Origin: Faecalicoccus sp.
GTDB taxonomy: Bacteria > Bacillota_I > Bacilli_A > Erysipelotrichales > Erysipelotrichaceae
Assembly: GCA_017941505.1 (NCBI GenBank)
Contig: JAGAWH010000052.1
Coordinates: 1-22,841, forward strand
DNA: 22,841 nt
Direction: 5' to 3'
The translations under genes were made by a program, and so were the position numbers. Shown piece by piece: positions 1-8,506 of this stretch (positions within the stretch are counted from its first letter, which is position 1; each line of letters begins with the position of its first letter). Under the pieces are notes generated by a model. The model had not been told where the DNA came from and did no database searches. It saw only the letters and a list, made by a program, of their open reading frames with translations.

Positions 1-3000
1 AACATCTTTGGCGAAGTAGTTAAAATTGCTGAACTACAGTCTGAAGCAGGTGCTTCCGGTTCTGTACACGGTGCTGCTCAGGGTGGTACATTAGCTACTA
101 CATTTACAGCATCTCAGGGTCTGTTATTGATGATCCCTAACATCTACAAATGGGTTGGTGAAAACCTTCCTGCAGTTTTACACGTAGCTGCCAGATCTTT
201 GGCAAGCCGTTCTTTGAACATCTTTGGTGACCACGAGGATATCTATGCCGTACGTCAGACCGGTATCCCTATGTTATCAAGCCATTCCGTACAGGAAGCA
301 ATGGACCTTGCAGGTGTAGCTCATTTAACAGCTATTAAATGTCATGTTCCATTCTTACACTTCCATGATGGATTCCGTACTTCTCACGAAGTTCATAAGG
401 TAGAAGTTTTCGATACTGAAAAGTATAAAGAATTGGTTGATTACGAAGCATTAGAAGCTTTCCGTAAACGCGCAATGAACCCGCATACTAATCCGGTTAC
501 ACGCGGTGCTAACGAAAACGATGACATCTTCTTCCAGACAGTTGAAGCAAGAAATAAACATTATGAATCTGTTCCGGATGTAGTAGCTGACTACATGGCT
601 AAGATTTCTGAAATCACAGGCCGTGACTATAAGCCATTTAACTATGTTGGTGCTCCGGATGCAAAACACGTTGTAGTTGTAATGGGTTCTGCAAGTGAAT
701 GTGCTACAGAAGTTATCGAAGACTTAACGAAAAAAGGCGAAAAAGTTGGTTTGATCAAAGTTCATCTATATCGTCCTTTCTCTGTTAAATACTTAACAGC
801 AGTTCTTCCTGAAACAGTTGAACGTATTGCGGTATTAGATCGTACAAAAGAAACCGGTGCTTTAGGTGAACCTTTATACTTAGATGTACTTGCTGCATTA
901 AACGGCAAAGGTATCGAAATCATCGGCGGCCGTTATGGTTTAGGTTCTCATGATACACAGCCAAACCAGATTAAAGCTGTATTTGATTACTTGAAGCAGG
1001 ATGAAATCAAGACCGGATTCACAATCGGTATCGAAGATGATTTAACAAATACTTCATTACCTGTTGACCCGGATTATCAAATTGAAAGCGATGCTACAAG
1101 CTGCTTGTTCTGGGGTCTTGGTTCCGATGGTACAGTTGGTGCCAACAAGAACACTATCAAGATCATCGGTGATAACACGGATCAATATGCACAGGGTTAC
1201 TTTGCATATGACTCAAAGAAAGCCGGCGGTGTAACACGTTCTCACTTACGTTTCGGTAACTCACCGATTCACGCTACTTACTATGTAAATAACGCTGACT
1301 TCATTTCCGTTTCTCTGGATACATATATGTTCAAATATGATGTAGCACGCGGATTGAAGAAGGGTGGTAAATTCTTATTAAATACTACATTTAGTAAAGA
1401 AGAAATCGTTAACCAGATGCCTAACCGCTTAAAAGCTCGTTTGGCTAAGGCAAACGCTAAATTCTATATTATTAACGCTACGCAGATTGCGATGGATATC
1501 GGAATGGGTCGTCGTACAAACACAATCTTACAGTCCGCATTCTTCGCATTGAACGAACAGATCATGCCTTTGGAAACTTCTGTTGACTTAATGAAGAAAT
1601 TCGCTAAGAAGTCTTATGGTAAAAAGGGTGATGAAATCGTTCAGTTAAACTACAAGGCTATCGATGCCGGTAAAGACGGAATCGTTGAAGTACCGGTTGA
1701 CCCGGCATGGGCAGACCTGCCATTCGGTTCTTTACGTACGGAAACAGGCGATGACTATTGGGATAACTATGCAGGACGTATCAACGCTCTGGAAGGTTAT
1801 GATATGCCGGTTAGCACATTCGCTAAATATGCATTAGATGGTTCTATGCGTCCAAATGCTGCATATAACGAAAAACGTGCCATTGCTGCAATGGTACCGG
1901 ATTGGGATTCTGAGAACTGTATCCAGTGTGGATTCTGTTCCTTCGTATGTCCGCATGCTACAATCCGTACATTCGCATTAACAGATGAAGAAGTAGCTAA
2001 GGCTCCTCAGGAATTCGCTACATTACCACTTATGGGTGATAAGAGTGGAACTTATAAATTCCGCGTTCAGGTTTCTCCTTCTAACTGTGTAGGCTGCGGT
2101 CTTTGCGTAAGCGAATGTCCGGGCAAGAAGGGCAACAAAGCACTCAAGATGGTAGATATTCACCAGAAGTTAGGTGAAGATGCATTAGCAGACTACCTGT
2201 TCAAAGAAACTGAATACAAGCAGGAAAAATTAGCAGAACTTGGCAAAATGTTCGCAAAAGACAGCATTAAGGGTTCTCAGTTCTTAATGCCTTACTTCGA
2301 AGTTCCTGGTTCATGCCCTGGCTGTGGTGAAACTCCTTACTACCGCTTAGCTGCTCAGTTATTCGGTAAGGATATGATGATTGCCAACGCAACCGGATGT
2401 TCTTCAATCTATTGCGGTGCTACTCCATCTACTCCATTCGTAACAGATAAAGATGGACAGGGACCTGCATGGGCTAACTCTTTATTCGAAGACAATGCTG
2501 AATACGGTTATGGTATGGCATTGGCTCAAAACTACAAGTCAGCTAAGATCTTCCGTACTATGGAAGACAACCTTGATAAAGTATCTGCAGAATTAAAAGC
2601 TCTGTTCGAACAGTTCTTAGCTTCTAAGGGCAACAAGGATGTTCAGCATAAGTTAGAACCTCAGATCAAGGCATTGGCAGCTGAAAGTGATATTGCTGAA
2701 GTTAAGGCATTGGCAGATCAGGATATCGTTGAAAAATCCGTATGGATCGTTGGTGGTGACGGATGGGCTTATGATATCGGTTACGGTGGATTAGACCATG
2801 TATTAGCTAACAACGTTAATGTTAATATCTTAGTACTTGATACCGAAGTATATTCCAACACAGGTGGACAGTCTTCTAAGTCAAGCCAGAAAGCATCTAT
2901 CGCTAAATTTGCAGCCGGTGGTAAGACAACAGCTAAGAAAGATTTAGGTCAGATTGCGATGACTTATGGTAAGGCTTATGTAGCATCTGTATGTATGGGT

Positions 3001-3381
3001 GCTAACAAGATGCAGACATTAAAGGCATTCCAGGAAGCTGAAAGCTATGATGGACCATCTTTGATCATCGCATACGCACCTTGTGCAGAACACGGTATCC
3101 GTGGTGGTTTAGGTAACCATCAGCAGGTACAAAGAGATGCAGTTGCCAGCGGTTATGTAGATCTGTATCGTTACGATCCAAGAAAAGAAACTCCGTTGAC
3201 AATCGACTCTAAGGCTCCGGACTACACTAAGATGAAAGACTTCATGTTACATGAAAACCGTTTCGCTCAGCTTGTTAAGTTAAAGGGAGCTGAAGCTGCT
3301 GAAGCTATGTTCGAAGCAACGAAGAATGATGCTATGCGTCGTCGTCACCGCTTAGAAAGCTTAGCTGAAAAAGGCGAATAA
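1..3381 (+). CDS. nifJ: Pyruvate:ferredoxin (flavodoxin) oxidoreductase, 5' end cut by the window
   Basis: This cytoplasmic enzyme oxidises pyruvate and CoA to acetyl-CoA and CO2 and passes electrons to ferredoxin or flavodoxin. The reading frame is open from base 1 (first residues NIFGEVVKIAEL), so the true start lies upstream. 1126 codons are visible; single-chain family members run to about 1170-1190 residues, so roughly 50 residues are missing. Counting from the first visible codon, two 4Fe-4S ferredoxin motifs are seen: CIQCGFCSFVCP from C640 and CVGCGLCVSECP from C696. The C-terminal TPP domain has CPGCG at 772-776, a GDGWAYDIG motif near 920 and the following SNTGGQSSKSS stretch. Domain order (pyrimidine-binding, CoA-binding, ferredoxin, TPP) is that of the fused Desulfovibrio-type enzyme. 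It appears monocistronic at its 3' end, closed by a terminator. An in-frame TTG/ATG at 127-132 is internal and is not the start. The identification is firm. Confidence 0.97.
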   Translation, partial: NIFGEVVKIAELQSEAGASGSVHGAAQGGTLATTFTASQGLLLMIPNIYKWVGENLPAVLHVAARSLASRSLNIFGDHEDIYAVRQTGIPMLSSHSVQEAMDLAGVAHLTAIKCHVPFLHFHDGFRTSHEVHKVEVFDTEKYKELVDYEALEAFRKRAMNPHTNPVTRGANENDDIFFQTVEARNKHYESVPDVVADYMAKISEITGRDYKPFNYVGAPDAKHVVVVMGSASECATEVIEDLTKKGEKVGLIKVHLYRPFSVKYLTAVLPETVERIAVLDRTKETGALGEPLYLDVLAALNGKGIEIIGGRYGLGSHDTQPNQIKAVFDYLKQDEIKTGFTIGIEDDLTNTSLPVDPDYQIESDATSCLFWGLGSDGTVGANKNTIKIIGDNTDQYAQGYFAYDSKKAGGVTRSHLRFGNSPIHATYYVNNADFISVSLDTYMFKYDVARGLKKGGKFLLNTTFSKEEIVNQMPNRLKARLAKANAKFYIINATQIAMDIGMGRRTNTILQSAFFALNEQIMPLETSVDLMKKFAKKSYGKKGDEIVQLNYKAIDAGKDGIVEVPVDPAWADLPFGSLRTETGDDYWDNYAGRINALEGYDMPVSTFAKYALDGSMRPNAAYNEKRAIAAMVPDWDSENCIQCGFCSFVCPHATIRTFALTDEEVAKAPQEFATLPLMGDKSGTYKFRVQVSPSNCVGCGLCVSECPGKKGNKALKMVDIHQKLGEDALADYLFKETEYKQEKLAELGKMFAKDSIKGSQFLMPYFEVPGSCPGCGETPYYRLAAQLFGKDMMIANATGCSSIYCGATPSTPFVTDKDGQGPAWANSLFEDNAEYGYGMALAQNYKSAKIFRTMEDNLDKVSAELKALFEQFLASKGNKDVQHKLEPQIKALAAESDIAEVKALADQDIVEKSVWIVGGDGWAYDIGYGGLDHVLANNVNVNILVLDTEVYSNTGGQSSKSSQKASIAKFAAGGKTTAKKDLGQIAMTYGKAYVASVCMGANKMQTLKAFQEAESYDGPSLIIAYAPCAEHGIRGGLGNHQQVQRDAVASGYVDLYRYDPRKETPLTIDSKAPDYTKMKDFMLHENRFAQLVKLKGAEAAEAMFEATKNDAMRRRHRLESLAEKGE

Positions 3382-3394
3382 TCATTTCAATTGA

Positions 3395-3424
3395 GAGGAA
3401 GATGAATTTCTTCCTCTTTTTTTT
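3395..3424 (+). terminator. Intrinsic terminator of nifJ
   Basis: Perfect 8-bp stem (GAGGAAGA at 3395-3402 with TCTTCCTC at 3409-3416), six-base loop, then eight T. It starts 14 bases after the nifJ stop codon. Confidence 0.9.
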
Positions 3425-3530
3425 GCTTTATTGAGAAACAAATTCAGATCCAATGCCACCTTTAATTCATTAATGACTTACTACAAAGTCAAAAAGGATT
3501 ATATTTAATAGCACAATAATATTAATAATA

Positions 3531-3539
3531 TGTTACAAT
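3531..3539 (+). promoter_or_regulatory. Possible extended -10 promoter for the CotH/ChW gene
   Basis: TG-T-TACAAT (TG at 3531-3532, hexamer 3534-3539) is an extended -10 match. No good -35 lies 16-18 bases upstream. It would give a leader of about 30 bases ending in the GGTGAGGGG ribosome binding site. The rest of 3425-3574 is A+T-rich with nothing else recognised. Confidence 0.4.
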
Positions 3540-3574
3540 TAAATCCTATTAAATAAAATGGGTGAGGGGTAATT

Positions 3575-6500
3575 ATGAATTTTAAGCCAAAGGCATGGTC
3601 ATTTACGATTTCTGCAGTGTTTTTAGGCATGATTGGTTTTTCAACTGTACATGTATATGCAGATGAAGCAGAACCTGTTGAGATTATTGTAGATAGTACC
3701 GAACAAGAAGGCATTGAGACGGAAACTGAAGCAGATGAGAATATAGAAAATGAATCTGTTTCTCAAAATCCTGAAATATCTATTACAGCACATGTTGCAC
3801 AAATCGGCTGGCAGGAACCGGTGAAAGAAGGAGAACAGGCGGGCACGGTAGGAATGAGCCTGCCGATGGAAGCTGTTTCGATTGATTGGGTTGATAGTGA
3901 ATATGAAGGCGATATTGAATATCGTTCACATATCGCCAATATTGGCTGGGAAAGCGATTGGACAAGTGAAATCAGCGGTACCACCGGGAAAAGTCTTGCC
4001 ATGGAAGCCATACAAATTCGCTTAACCGGACAGGTATCTGATTACTATGATATTTATTATCGCTCGCATATCGCCAATATTGGCTGGACAGGCTGGACCT
4101 ATAATGGAATGCCTTCCGGTTCTCAAGGATATGGATACAGTCTGCAGGCATTACAAATTCGGGCTTTTAAGAAGGGACAGTCGGGTATTGTCGACAATAA
4201 GCAGGCTTTCTATGGAAGCCAGCTGCAGGTGCAGACCCATGTATCCAATATCGGATGGATGCAGCCGGTTAAAGAAAATGCGATTGCAGGGACAACCGGT
4301 CGATCTTTACCTGTTGAAGCATTCGTCATTGATACGTCCGGATTGTTGGTTGAAGGGGATGTTGAATACTCGGCTTATGTGCGCTCGGATGGATGGCAAA
4401 ATCCTGTATCTTCCGGTACTTTTTCCGGTACTGTCGGGCAGGCAAAGCGTATTGAAGCCATCCGTATGAACCTGACAGGTGAAATCGCAAATGTATATGA
4501 CTTGTATTATCAAAGTCATGTATCGAGTATCGGTTGGATGGATTGGGCCAAAAACGGACAAAACTCCGGAACGGTAGGATGTGATTGTGCCATTGAAGCA
4601 ATTAAGCTGATTCTTGTAGAAAAAGGCAAAGCTGTAAATTTTTCTACACAAACGCCTTTCCGCTCTGAAGGATTATCTTATAAAGCGCACGTATCCAATA
4701 TTGGATGGCAGTCATCTGTAAAAGATGGGCAGTTGGCCGGAACCACAGGACGTGCTCTATCTGTTGAGGCGATACAAATTGATCCGGGTGCTTTGTCGGA
4801 TCAAGGTGGTATTGAATATCAAACACATATTGCCAATGTCGGGTGGGAACCCGAGTGGTCTAAAAATGGAAGCATATCCGGAACAGTAGGAAGGGCGCAG
4901 GCAATCGAAGCTATCCGTATTGTTTTGACCGGTGATTTAGCCAAAACACATAACATTTATTATCGAACCCATATTTCGGAATATGGATGGCTGGATTGGA
5001 CAAGTAACGGAAAGATATCGGGATCGGAAGGATTAAATAAATCTATTGAAGCTATTGAGATCACATTAGAGGAAAAGAAGACGGAAGGCTCACAAAATAC
5101 GATCTCCCATTTAATATGTAAAGATGGTATTACGTATGTTGATCAAAATGGAACGCCACTCAAGGGCTGGCAGATTACTAATGATTACATCTATCATTAT
5201 GCCAACTTAGATTCTTCTTTAAACTATGCAGCAAATTATAATTCAAGAGGAATCCCAACTCTATACATTGATTTACGGGCAACTGATCTTGGCACATTGG
5301 AATCCGGATCAAAAAGCGCAAAATATCCCGGACAGTTTGTCAGTATTTTTGATAAAGATCATAAGGAGTACTGTTTGAGTGCTTCTGATGTAGAAATCAA
5401 AGGTCGTGGCAATTCTACATGGAAGGTTTCAAAAAAACCATATCAGATTAAATTTGACACCAAGACATCCGTGCTTGGCATGCCTGCTGCAAAGAAGTGG
5501 GTATTATTGGCAAACTATTATGATGACAGCGGGCTTTGTAATGTACTTGCTGCAGATTTAGCGGAAGCGATGGATTTAGAACACTCTCAATATTCGTTTG
5601 TCGATCTTTATATTAATGGATCCTATCGGGGAAATTATTTAATTGCCCAGAAAGTGGATATCGGTAAAAATATGATTCCGTTAAAGGATGAAAAAGGTGT
5701 ATTGATGGAAGTCGATGGATGGTATCCTGAAGACGAAGAGTACGTTGTGCACAGCCAGCGAGGAATTGATATTGTCCTGAAGGAGGCCGTTAAGGATAAA
5801 GATCCTGATACTTTGAATTCGGCATTAGCCTCTTTTATCGATACATATAATCGTATTGAAGACGCATTAACTCAAAAATCCTGGGAAGATTTACAGAAAT
5901 ATGCAGATGTACAATCATTTGCGAAATACTATCTGATAAATGAATTAGCAGAAAATCCGGATTGTAATGTATCCAGCTTCTATATGTATAAAGATGGAGA
6001 TAAGGATGTCATCCATGCCGGACCGATTTGGGATTTTGATGTTGCCTTTGGAAGGACGATGCCGCTTTGGGGATACACATGGAATCCAAATAAATTCTAT
6101 GTCGCAAATACAAGTAATTACACAAAGATTTATTCTCATTTTTTCCGAGATATGATACGTATTCCGGAATTCTATAATATGGTATGCGATATGTGGCAAA
6201 ATACTTTATATCCGGCGGCAATCGAAGAAATGGATACTATGGATACGTATTACGATACTCTGTATGCATCAAAACGCGATGACAACATCATATGGTCTCA
6301 TCAAGACTTTCAAAGTGCATTCAACGAGTTGAAAACCTGGTACACTGAGCGTGTTCATTTTATCAATATGATATTCGGTGAAGGATATAAAGAGGCATCC
6401 TCTGTTCAATTAGGGACATCTGTAGTATCACTTACGCATTTAGGAGATGGCTGGTATACCATTTCTTCCGGGGATGGTGTATATACGATCTCTGATACGG

Positions 6501-6694
6501 AGGAAGCAACGCATTCCATTTATGCGCAGCCTTATGATGGAAGCTTTACGCAGCAATGGCGTCTTTACGAAAAGGATGGACTTGTTAAAATAATCAATAA
6601 AGCGACCGGTCAGGCAATTCAATATTTTCCGCAGGGAATAGCTGCCTCAATAAATGAAGAAACTCGAACCCAATGGCATACCCTTGTTTCATAA
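3575..6694 (+). CDS. Secreted CotH-kinase-family protein with nine ChW repeats and a ricin-like C-terminus
   Basis: The 1039-residue protein has a Sec signal peptide (MNFKPKAWSF then a hydrophobic core, probable cleavage after VYA at residue 29). An acidic linker reaches about residue 68. Nine ChW repeats follow (about 69-498; IGW-like cores with W79, W125, W171, W228, W274, W321, W378, W424, W472). A CotH-kinase domain spans about 560-935, with GRGNSTW at 610-616 and GPIWDFD at 816-822, the latter probably supplying metal/ATP-binding aspartates. The tail (about 945-1039) has a QQWRL motif suggesting a partial ricin-type lectin fold. CotH proteins in spore formers phosphorylate coat proteins; ChW repeats are known from clostridial surface proteins. 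No LPXTG or C-terminal membrane anchor is seen, so it is probably exported and held non-covalently. The start is supported by GGTGAGGGG seven bases upstream. It is monocistronic. The phosphorylation target is unknown. Confidence 0.88.
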   Translation: MNFKPKAWSFTISAVFLGMIGFSTVHVYADEAEPVEIIVDSTEQEGIETETEADENIENESVSQNPEISITAHVAQIGWQEPVKEGEQAGTVGMSLPMEAVSIDWVDSEYEGDIEYRSHIANIGWESDWTSEISGTTGKSLAMEAIQIRLTGQVSDYYDIYYRSHIANIGWTGWTYNGMPSGSQGYGYSLQALQIRAFKKGQSGIVDNKQAFYGSQLQVQTHVSNIGWMQPVKENAIAGTTGRSLPVEAFVIDTSGLLVEGDVEYSAYVRSDGWQNPVSSGTFSGTVGQAKRIEAIRMNLTGEIANVYDLYYQSHVSSIGWMDWAKNGQNSGTVGCDCAIEAIKLILVEKGKAVNFSTQTPFRSEGLSYKAHVSNIGWQSSVKDGQLAGTTGRALSVEAIQIDPGALSDQGGIEYQTHIANVGWEPEWSKNGSISGTVGRAQAIEAIRIVLTGDLAKTHNIYYRTHISEYGWLDWTSNGKISGSEGLNKSIEAIEITLEEKKTEGSQNTISHLICKDGITYVDQNGTPLKGWQITNDYIYHYANLDSSLNYAANYNSRGIPTLYIDLRATDLGTLESGSKSAKYPGQFVSIFDKDHKEYCLSASDVEIKGRGNSTWKVSKKPYQIKFDTKTSVLGMPAAKKWVLLANYYDDSGLCNVLAADLAEAMDLEHSQYSFVDLYINGSYRGNYLIAQKVDIGKNMIPLKDEKGVLMEVDGWYPEDEEYVVHSQRGIDIVLKEAVKDKDPDTLNSALASFIDTYNRIEDALTQKSWEDLQKYADVQSFAKYYLINELAENPDCNVSSFYMYKDGDKDVIHAGPIWDFDVAFGRTMPLWGYTWNPNKFYVANTSNYTKIYSHFFRDMIRIPEFYNMVCDMWQNTLYPAAIEEMDTMDTYYDTLYASKRDDNIIWSHQDFQSAFNELKTWYTERVHFINMIFGEGYKEASSVQLGTSVVSLTHLGDGWYTISSGDGVYTISDTEEATHSIYAQPYDGSFTQQWRLYEKDGLVKIINKATGQAIQYFPQGIAASINEETRTQWHTLVS
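3779..5068 (+). repeat. Nine ChW repeats arranged as three triplets of about 150 residues
   Basis: The coding repeat has two levels. The short unit is about 45 residues (H-[IV]-x-x-[IV]-G-W then G-[TS]-x-G and [IM]-E-A-[IV]). Three of these make a larger unit: the HV of the first member recurs at residues 73, 222 and 372, giving periods of 149 and 150. Within a triplet the members differ consistently: first QTHV.NIGW..PVK, second G.[IV]EY, third [IL]YY.[ST]H[IV]..[IY]GW..W. Confidence 0.9.
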
Positions 6695-6711
6695 TTAATT
6701 ATTTCTAATCA

Positions 6712-6746
6712 GTCAGGATACCTATGTATCCTGGCTTCTTTATTTT
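6712..6746 (+). terminator. Intrinsic terminator after the CotH/ChW gene
   Basis: Stem 6712-6720 with 6727-6735 (nine pairs including one G-T), loop CCTATG, then a T-rich tail interrupted by single C and A. Confidence 0.8.
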
Positions 6747-6773
6747 GTGATTCAGTTTATAAAGTGTTAATAT
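6745..6773 (+). promoter_or_regulatory. Promoter of the proB unit
   Basis: TTGTGA (6745-6750), 17-base spacer, TAATAT (6768-6773) with an upstream TG at 6765-6766 that makes an extended -10. The predicted transcript start is near 6780, just before proB. Confidence 0.65.
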
Positions 6774-6798
6774 AGACAGGGAACAGAGTGTGATTAAC

Positions 6799-7611
6799 AT
6801 GGATAGAACATATTTTAAAAATAAAAAGAGAATTGTATTAAAGGTAGGCTCCTCCAGCATTACCCATCCAACCGGAGCCTTACACTTATCAAAAATGGAA
6901 AAATTAATCCGCGTGATCTGCGATTTAAAAGGTGAAGGAAAAGAAGTAGTTCTGGTATCTTCCGGAGCGATTGCGGTAGGAAGACAGGCGTTATCCTTTG
7001 GCCAGCGGCCGGAGACGACTTCTCAAAAACAGGCACTTGCAGCTGTAGGTCAGGCGCGCTTGATGATGGTCTATCAGCGTTTATTTGCCGAATACAGTAC
7101 TATCGCATCGCAGGTTCTGCTTACTAAAAATGTCATGACCGAGAAAAAATCCCGGATCAACGCAAAAAATACTTTTATAGAATTACTCAATATGGGAACC
7201 ATTCCTGTTGTAAATGAGAATGATACAATCTCTACTGCAGAGATTGAACAGGTAGAATCTTTTGGCGATAACGATCAGCTTGCCGCCACGGTTGGGGCTT
7301 TGATTGAAGCGGATTTGGTTATCTTATTATCCGATATTGAGGGATTGTATACCGATAACCCGAAAAAGAATCCCAACGCGAAGTTTATTGACTATGTTCC
7401 ATCGATTACCAGTGATTTTCTGGCCATGGGGAAGGATGAAACCGGTTCAAATGTAGGAACCGGCGGTATGAGCGCTAAATTGATTGCTGCGCAGATTGCC
7501 ACGGATTCAGGAGCCGATCTAGTAATCGCAAAATTCGATGACCCATATATTATTGAAGATATATTGGATGGTAAGAACATCGGAACATTATTTAAGGCAA
7601 AAGAAAAATAG
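6799..7611 (+). CDS. proB: Glutamate 5-kinase, short form without PUA domain
   Basis: ProB phosphorylates L-glutamate to gamma-glutamyl phosphate, the first step of proline synthesis, in the cytoplasm. Amino-acid-kinase motifs are plain: LKVGSSSIT near the N-terminus, VSSGAIAVGR, VNENDTIS, FGDNDQLAATVGA, LLSDIEGLYTDNP and GTGGMSAKLIAA. The protein is 270 residues from this ATG. Family members with a C-terminal PUA domain are about 365 residues, so this is the short catalytic-only type seen in some Firmicutes. A GTG at 6790 with AGGGAA six bases upstream is an alternative start adding three residues. ATG 6799 is preferred because the predicted transcript start (about 6780) would cut into that SD, but neither site has a strong SD. 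No proA is visible next to it; two U32 genes follow a short terminator. Confidence 0.93.
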   Translation: MDRTYFKNKKRIVLKVGSSSITHPTGALHLSKMEKLIRVICDLKGEGKEVVLVSSGAIAVGRQALSFGQRPETTSQKQALAAVGQARLMMVYQRLFAEYSTIASQVLLTKNVMTEKKSRINAKNTFIELLNMGTIPVVNENDTISTAEIEQVESFGDNDQLAATVGALIEADLVILLSDIEGLYTDNPKKNPNAKFIDYVPSITSDFLAMGKDETGSNVGTGGMSAKLIAAQIATDSGADLVIAKFDDPYIIEDILDGKNIGTLFKAKEK

Positions 7612-7630
7612 ACGGGAAGCCGTCTTTTTT
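7611..7630 (+). terminator. Short intrinsic terminator after proB
   Basis: Five-bp G+C-rich stem (GACGG 7611-7615, CCGTC 7620-7624), GAAG loop, six T. It begins at the last base of the stop codon. No promoter is evident before the next gene 24 bases on, so partial read-through from proB is likely. Confidence 0.8.
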
Positions 7631-7653
7631 GGATATACGGAAAGGATGATTTC

Positions 7654-8505
7654 ATGTTTATTGTCACTGTACATTCCATAGATAATATCCCCAAGCTCAA
7701 AGAAAGCGGAGCGGATGCGCTGGTGATTGGATTAGAAAGCTGCTCGCTCCGTCATCAAAATGTCGTTTCCTTTGATGAGCTTCCAAAATGGAAAGAGGCA
7801 TGTTTAAAACAAGGCTTACTGTTATATGTTAATTTCTTGAAATTCTTTTCCGAACCGGAAATGGAAATGATGTCTCATGCTTTAAAAAAATGTAAAGAAG
7901 CCGGAGTGGATGGTATTTATTACAGCGATGAAGGTGTTCTTTATGAAGCTAAACAGTTAGGAATGGAACATCTTTTGATTTATCAGCCGGAAACGCTGGT
8001 TACAAGTGCACCGGATGTTCAATTTTATCTGGATCAGGGCATTCAGGCTGTCAGCCTTGCTCATGAATTATCCCTCGATGAAATTGAATCCATTGCCACT
8101 GTTTCTACAAACATAGAAGTATTGATTCATGGATATTTTTCTATTCTCTATTCAAGACGTCCGTTGATTACCAATTATTTCAATGCGATCGGTAAATCCG
8201 TTTCCATAGAAGGAAAGATTTTTGATTTAATCGAACAGACAAGAGACGGCCGTATGCCCATCATAGAAGATACAGCCGGTACGCATATTTTTTCAGAGGA
8301 TATGATTCAATCCTTTGACTTTATCAAACAGCTCTCAAAAGCAGGAATCAAACGCTTCCGCATCGACTCTGTATTTAGAGATGATGAGTGGACCTGCAAG
8401 GTTGTAAAGGCATATTCTAATTGTCTGTCGGGCAGAGAATATGAACAAATGGAAGGTAGCGACCGTTGGTATCGTCAGAATACTTTGAAAAGAAAGGACG
8501 GGTAA
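7654..8505 (+). CDS. trhP1: U32-family protein, probable tRNA U34 hydroxylation factor (YrrN/TrhP1-like)
   Basis: The 283-residue protein belongs to the peptidase U32 family. It lacks the U32 cysteine signature: at the matching place it reads IEVLIHGYFSILYSRRPLITNYF without cysteines, as expected for the shorter, YrrN-like member of the pair. In Bacillus subtilis the adjacent yrrN and yrrO genes are needed for 5-hydroxyuridine at the wobble position of tRNAs, and this pair has the same order and sizes. Role by analogy: partner subunit in prephenate-dependent tRNA hydroxylation rather than a protease. The start has AAAGGATG upstream. It ends one base before the next gene's ATG, so translation is probably coupled. 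No yrrM/trmR-like methyltransferase gene is adjacent; proB occupies the upstream position. The family call is firm and the exact role inferred. Confidence 0.82.
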   Translation: MFIVTVHSIDNIPKLKESGADALVIGLESCSLRHQNVVSFDELPKWKEACLKQGLLLYVNFLKFFSEPEMEMMSHALKKCKEAGVDGIYYSDEGVLYEAKQLGMEHLLIYQPETLVTSAPDVQFYLDQGIQAVSLAHELSLDEIESIATVSTNIEVLIHGYFSILYSRRPLITNYFNAIGKSVSIEGKIFDLIEQTRDGRMPIIEDTAGTHIFSEDMIQSFDFIKQLSKAGIKRFRIDSVFRDDEWTCKVVKAYSNCLSGREYEQMEGSDRWYRQNTLKRKDG

Positions 8506-8506
8506 T

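Noticed and set aside
4047..4469. Plus-strand 140-codon ORF inside the CotH/ChW gene
   Set aside because: Wrong-frame shadow; the frame that contains it carries nine well-conserved ChW repeats, and there is no SD.
3779..5068. CRISPR-like or DNA-level repeat array
   Set aside because: The repeats are coding, degenerate at DNA level and in frame; they are ChW protein repeats.
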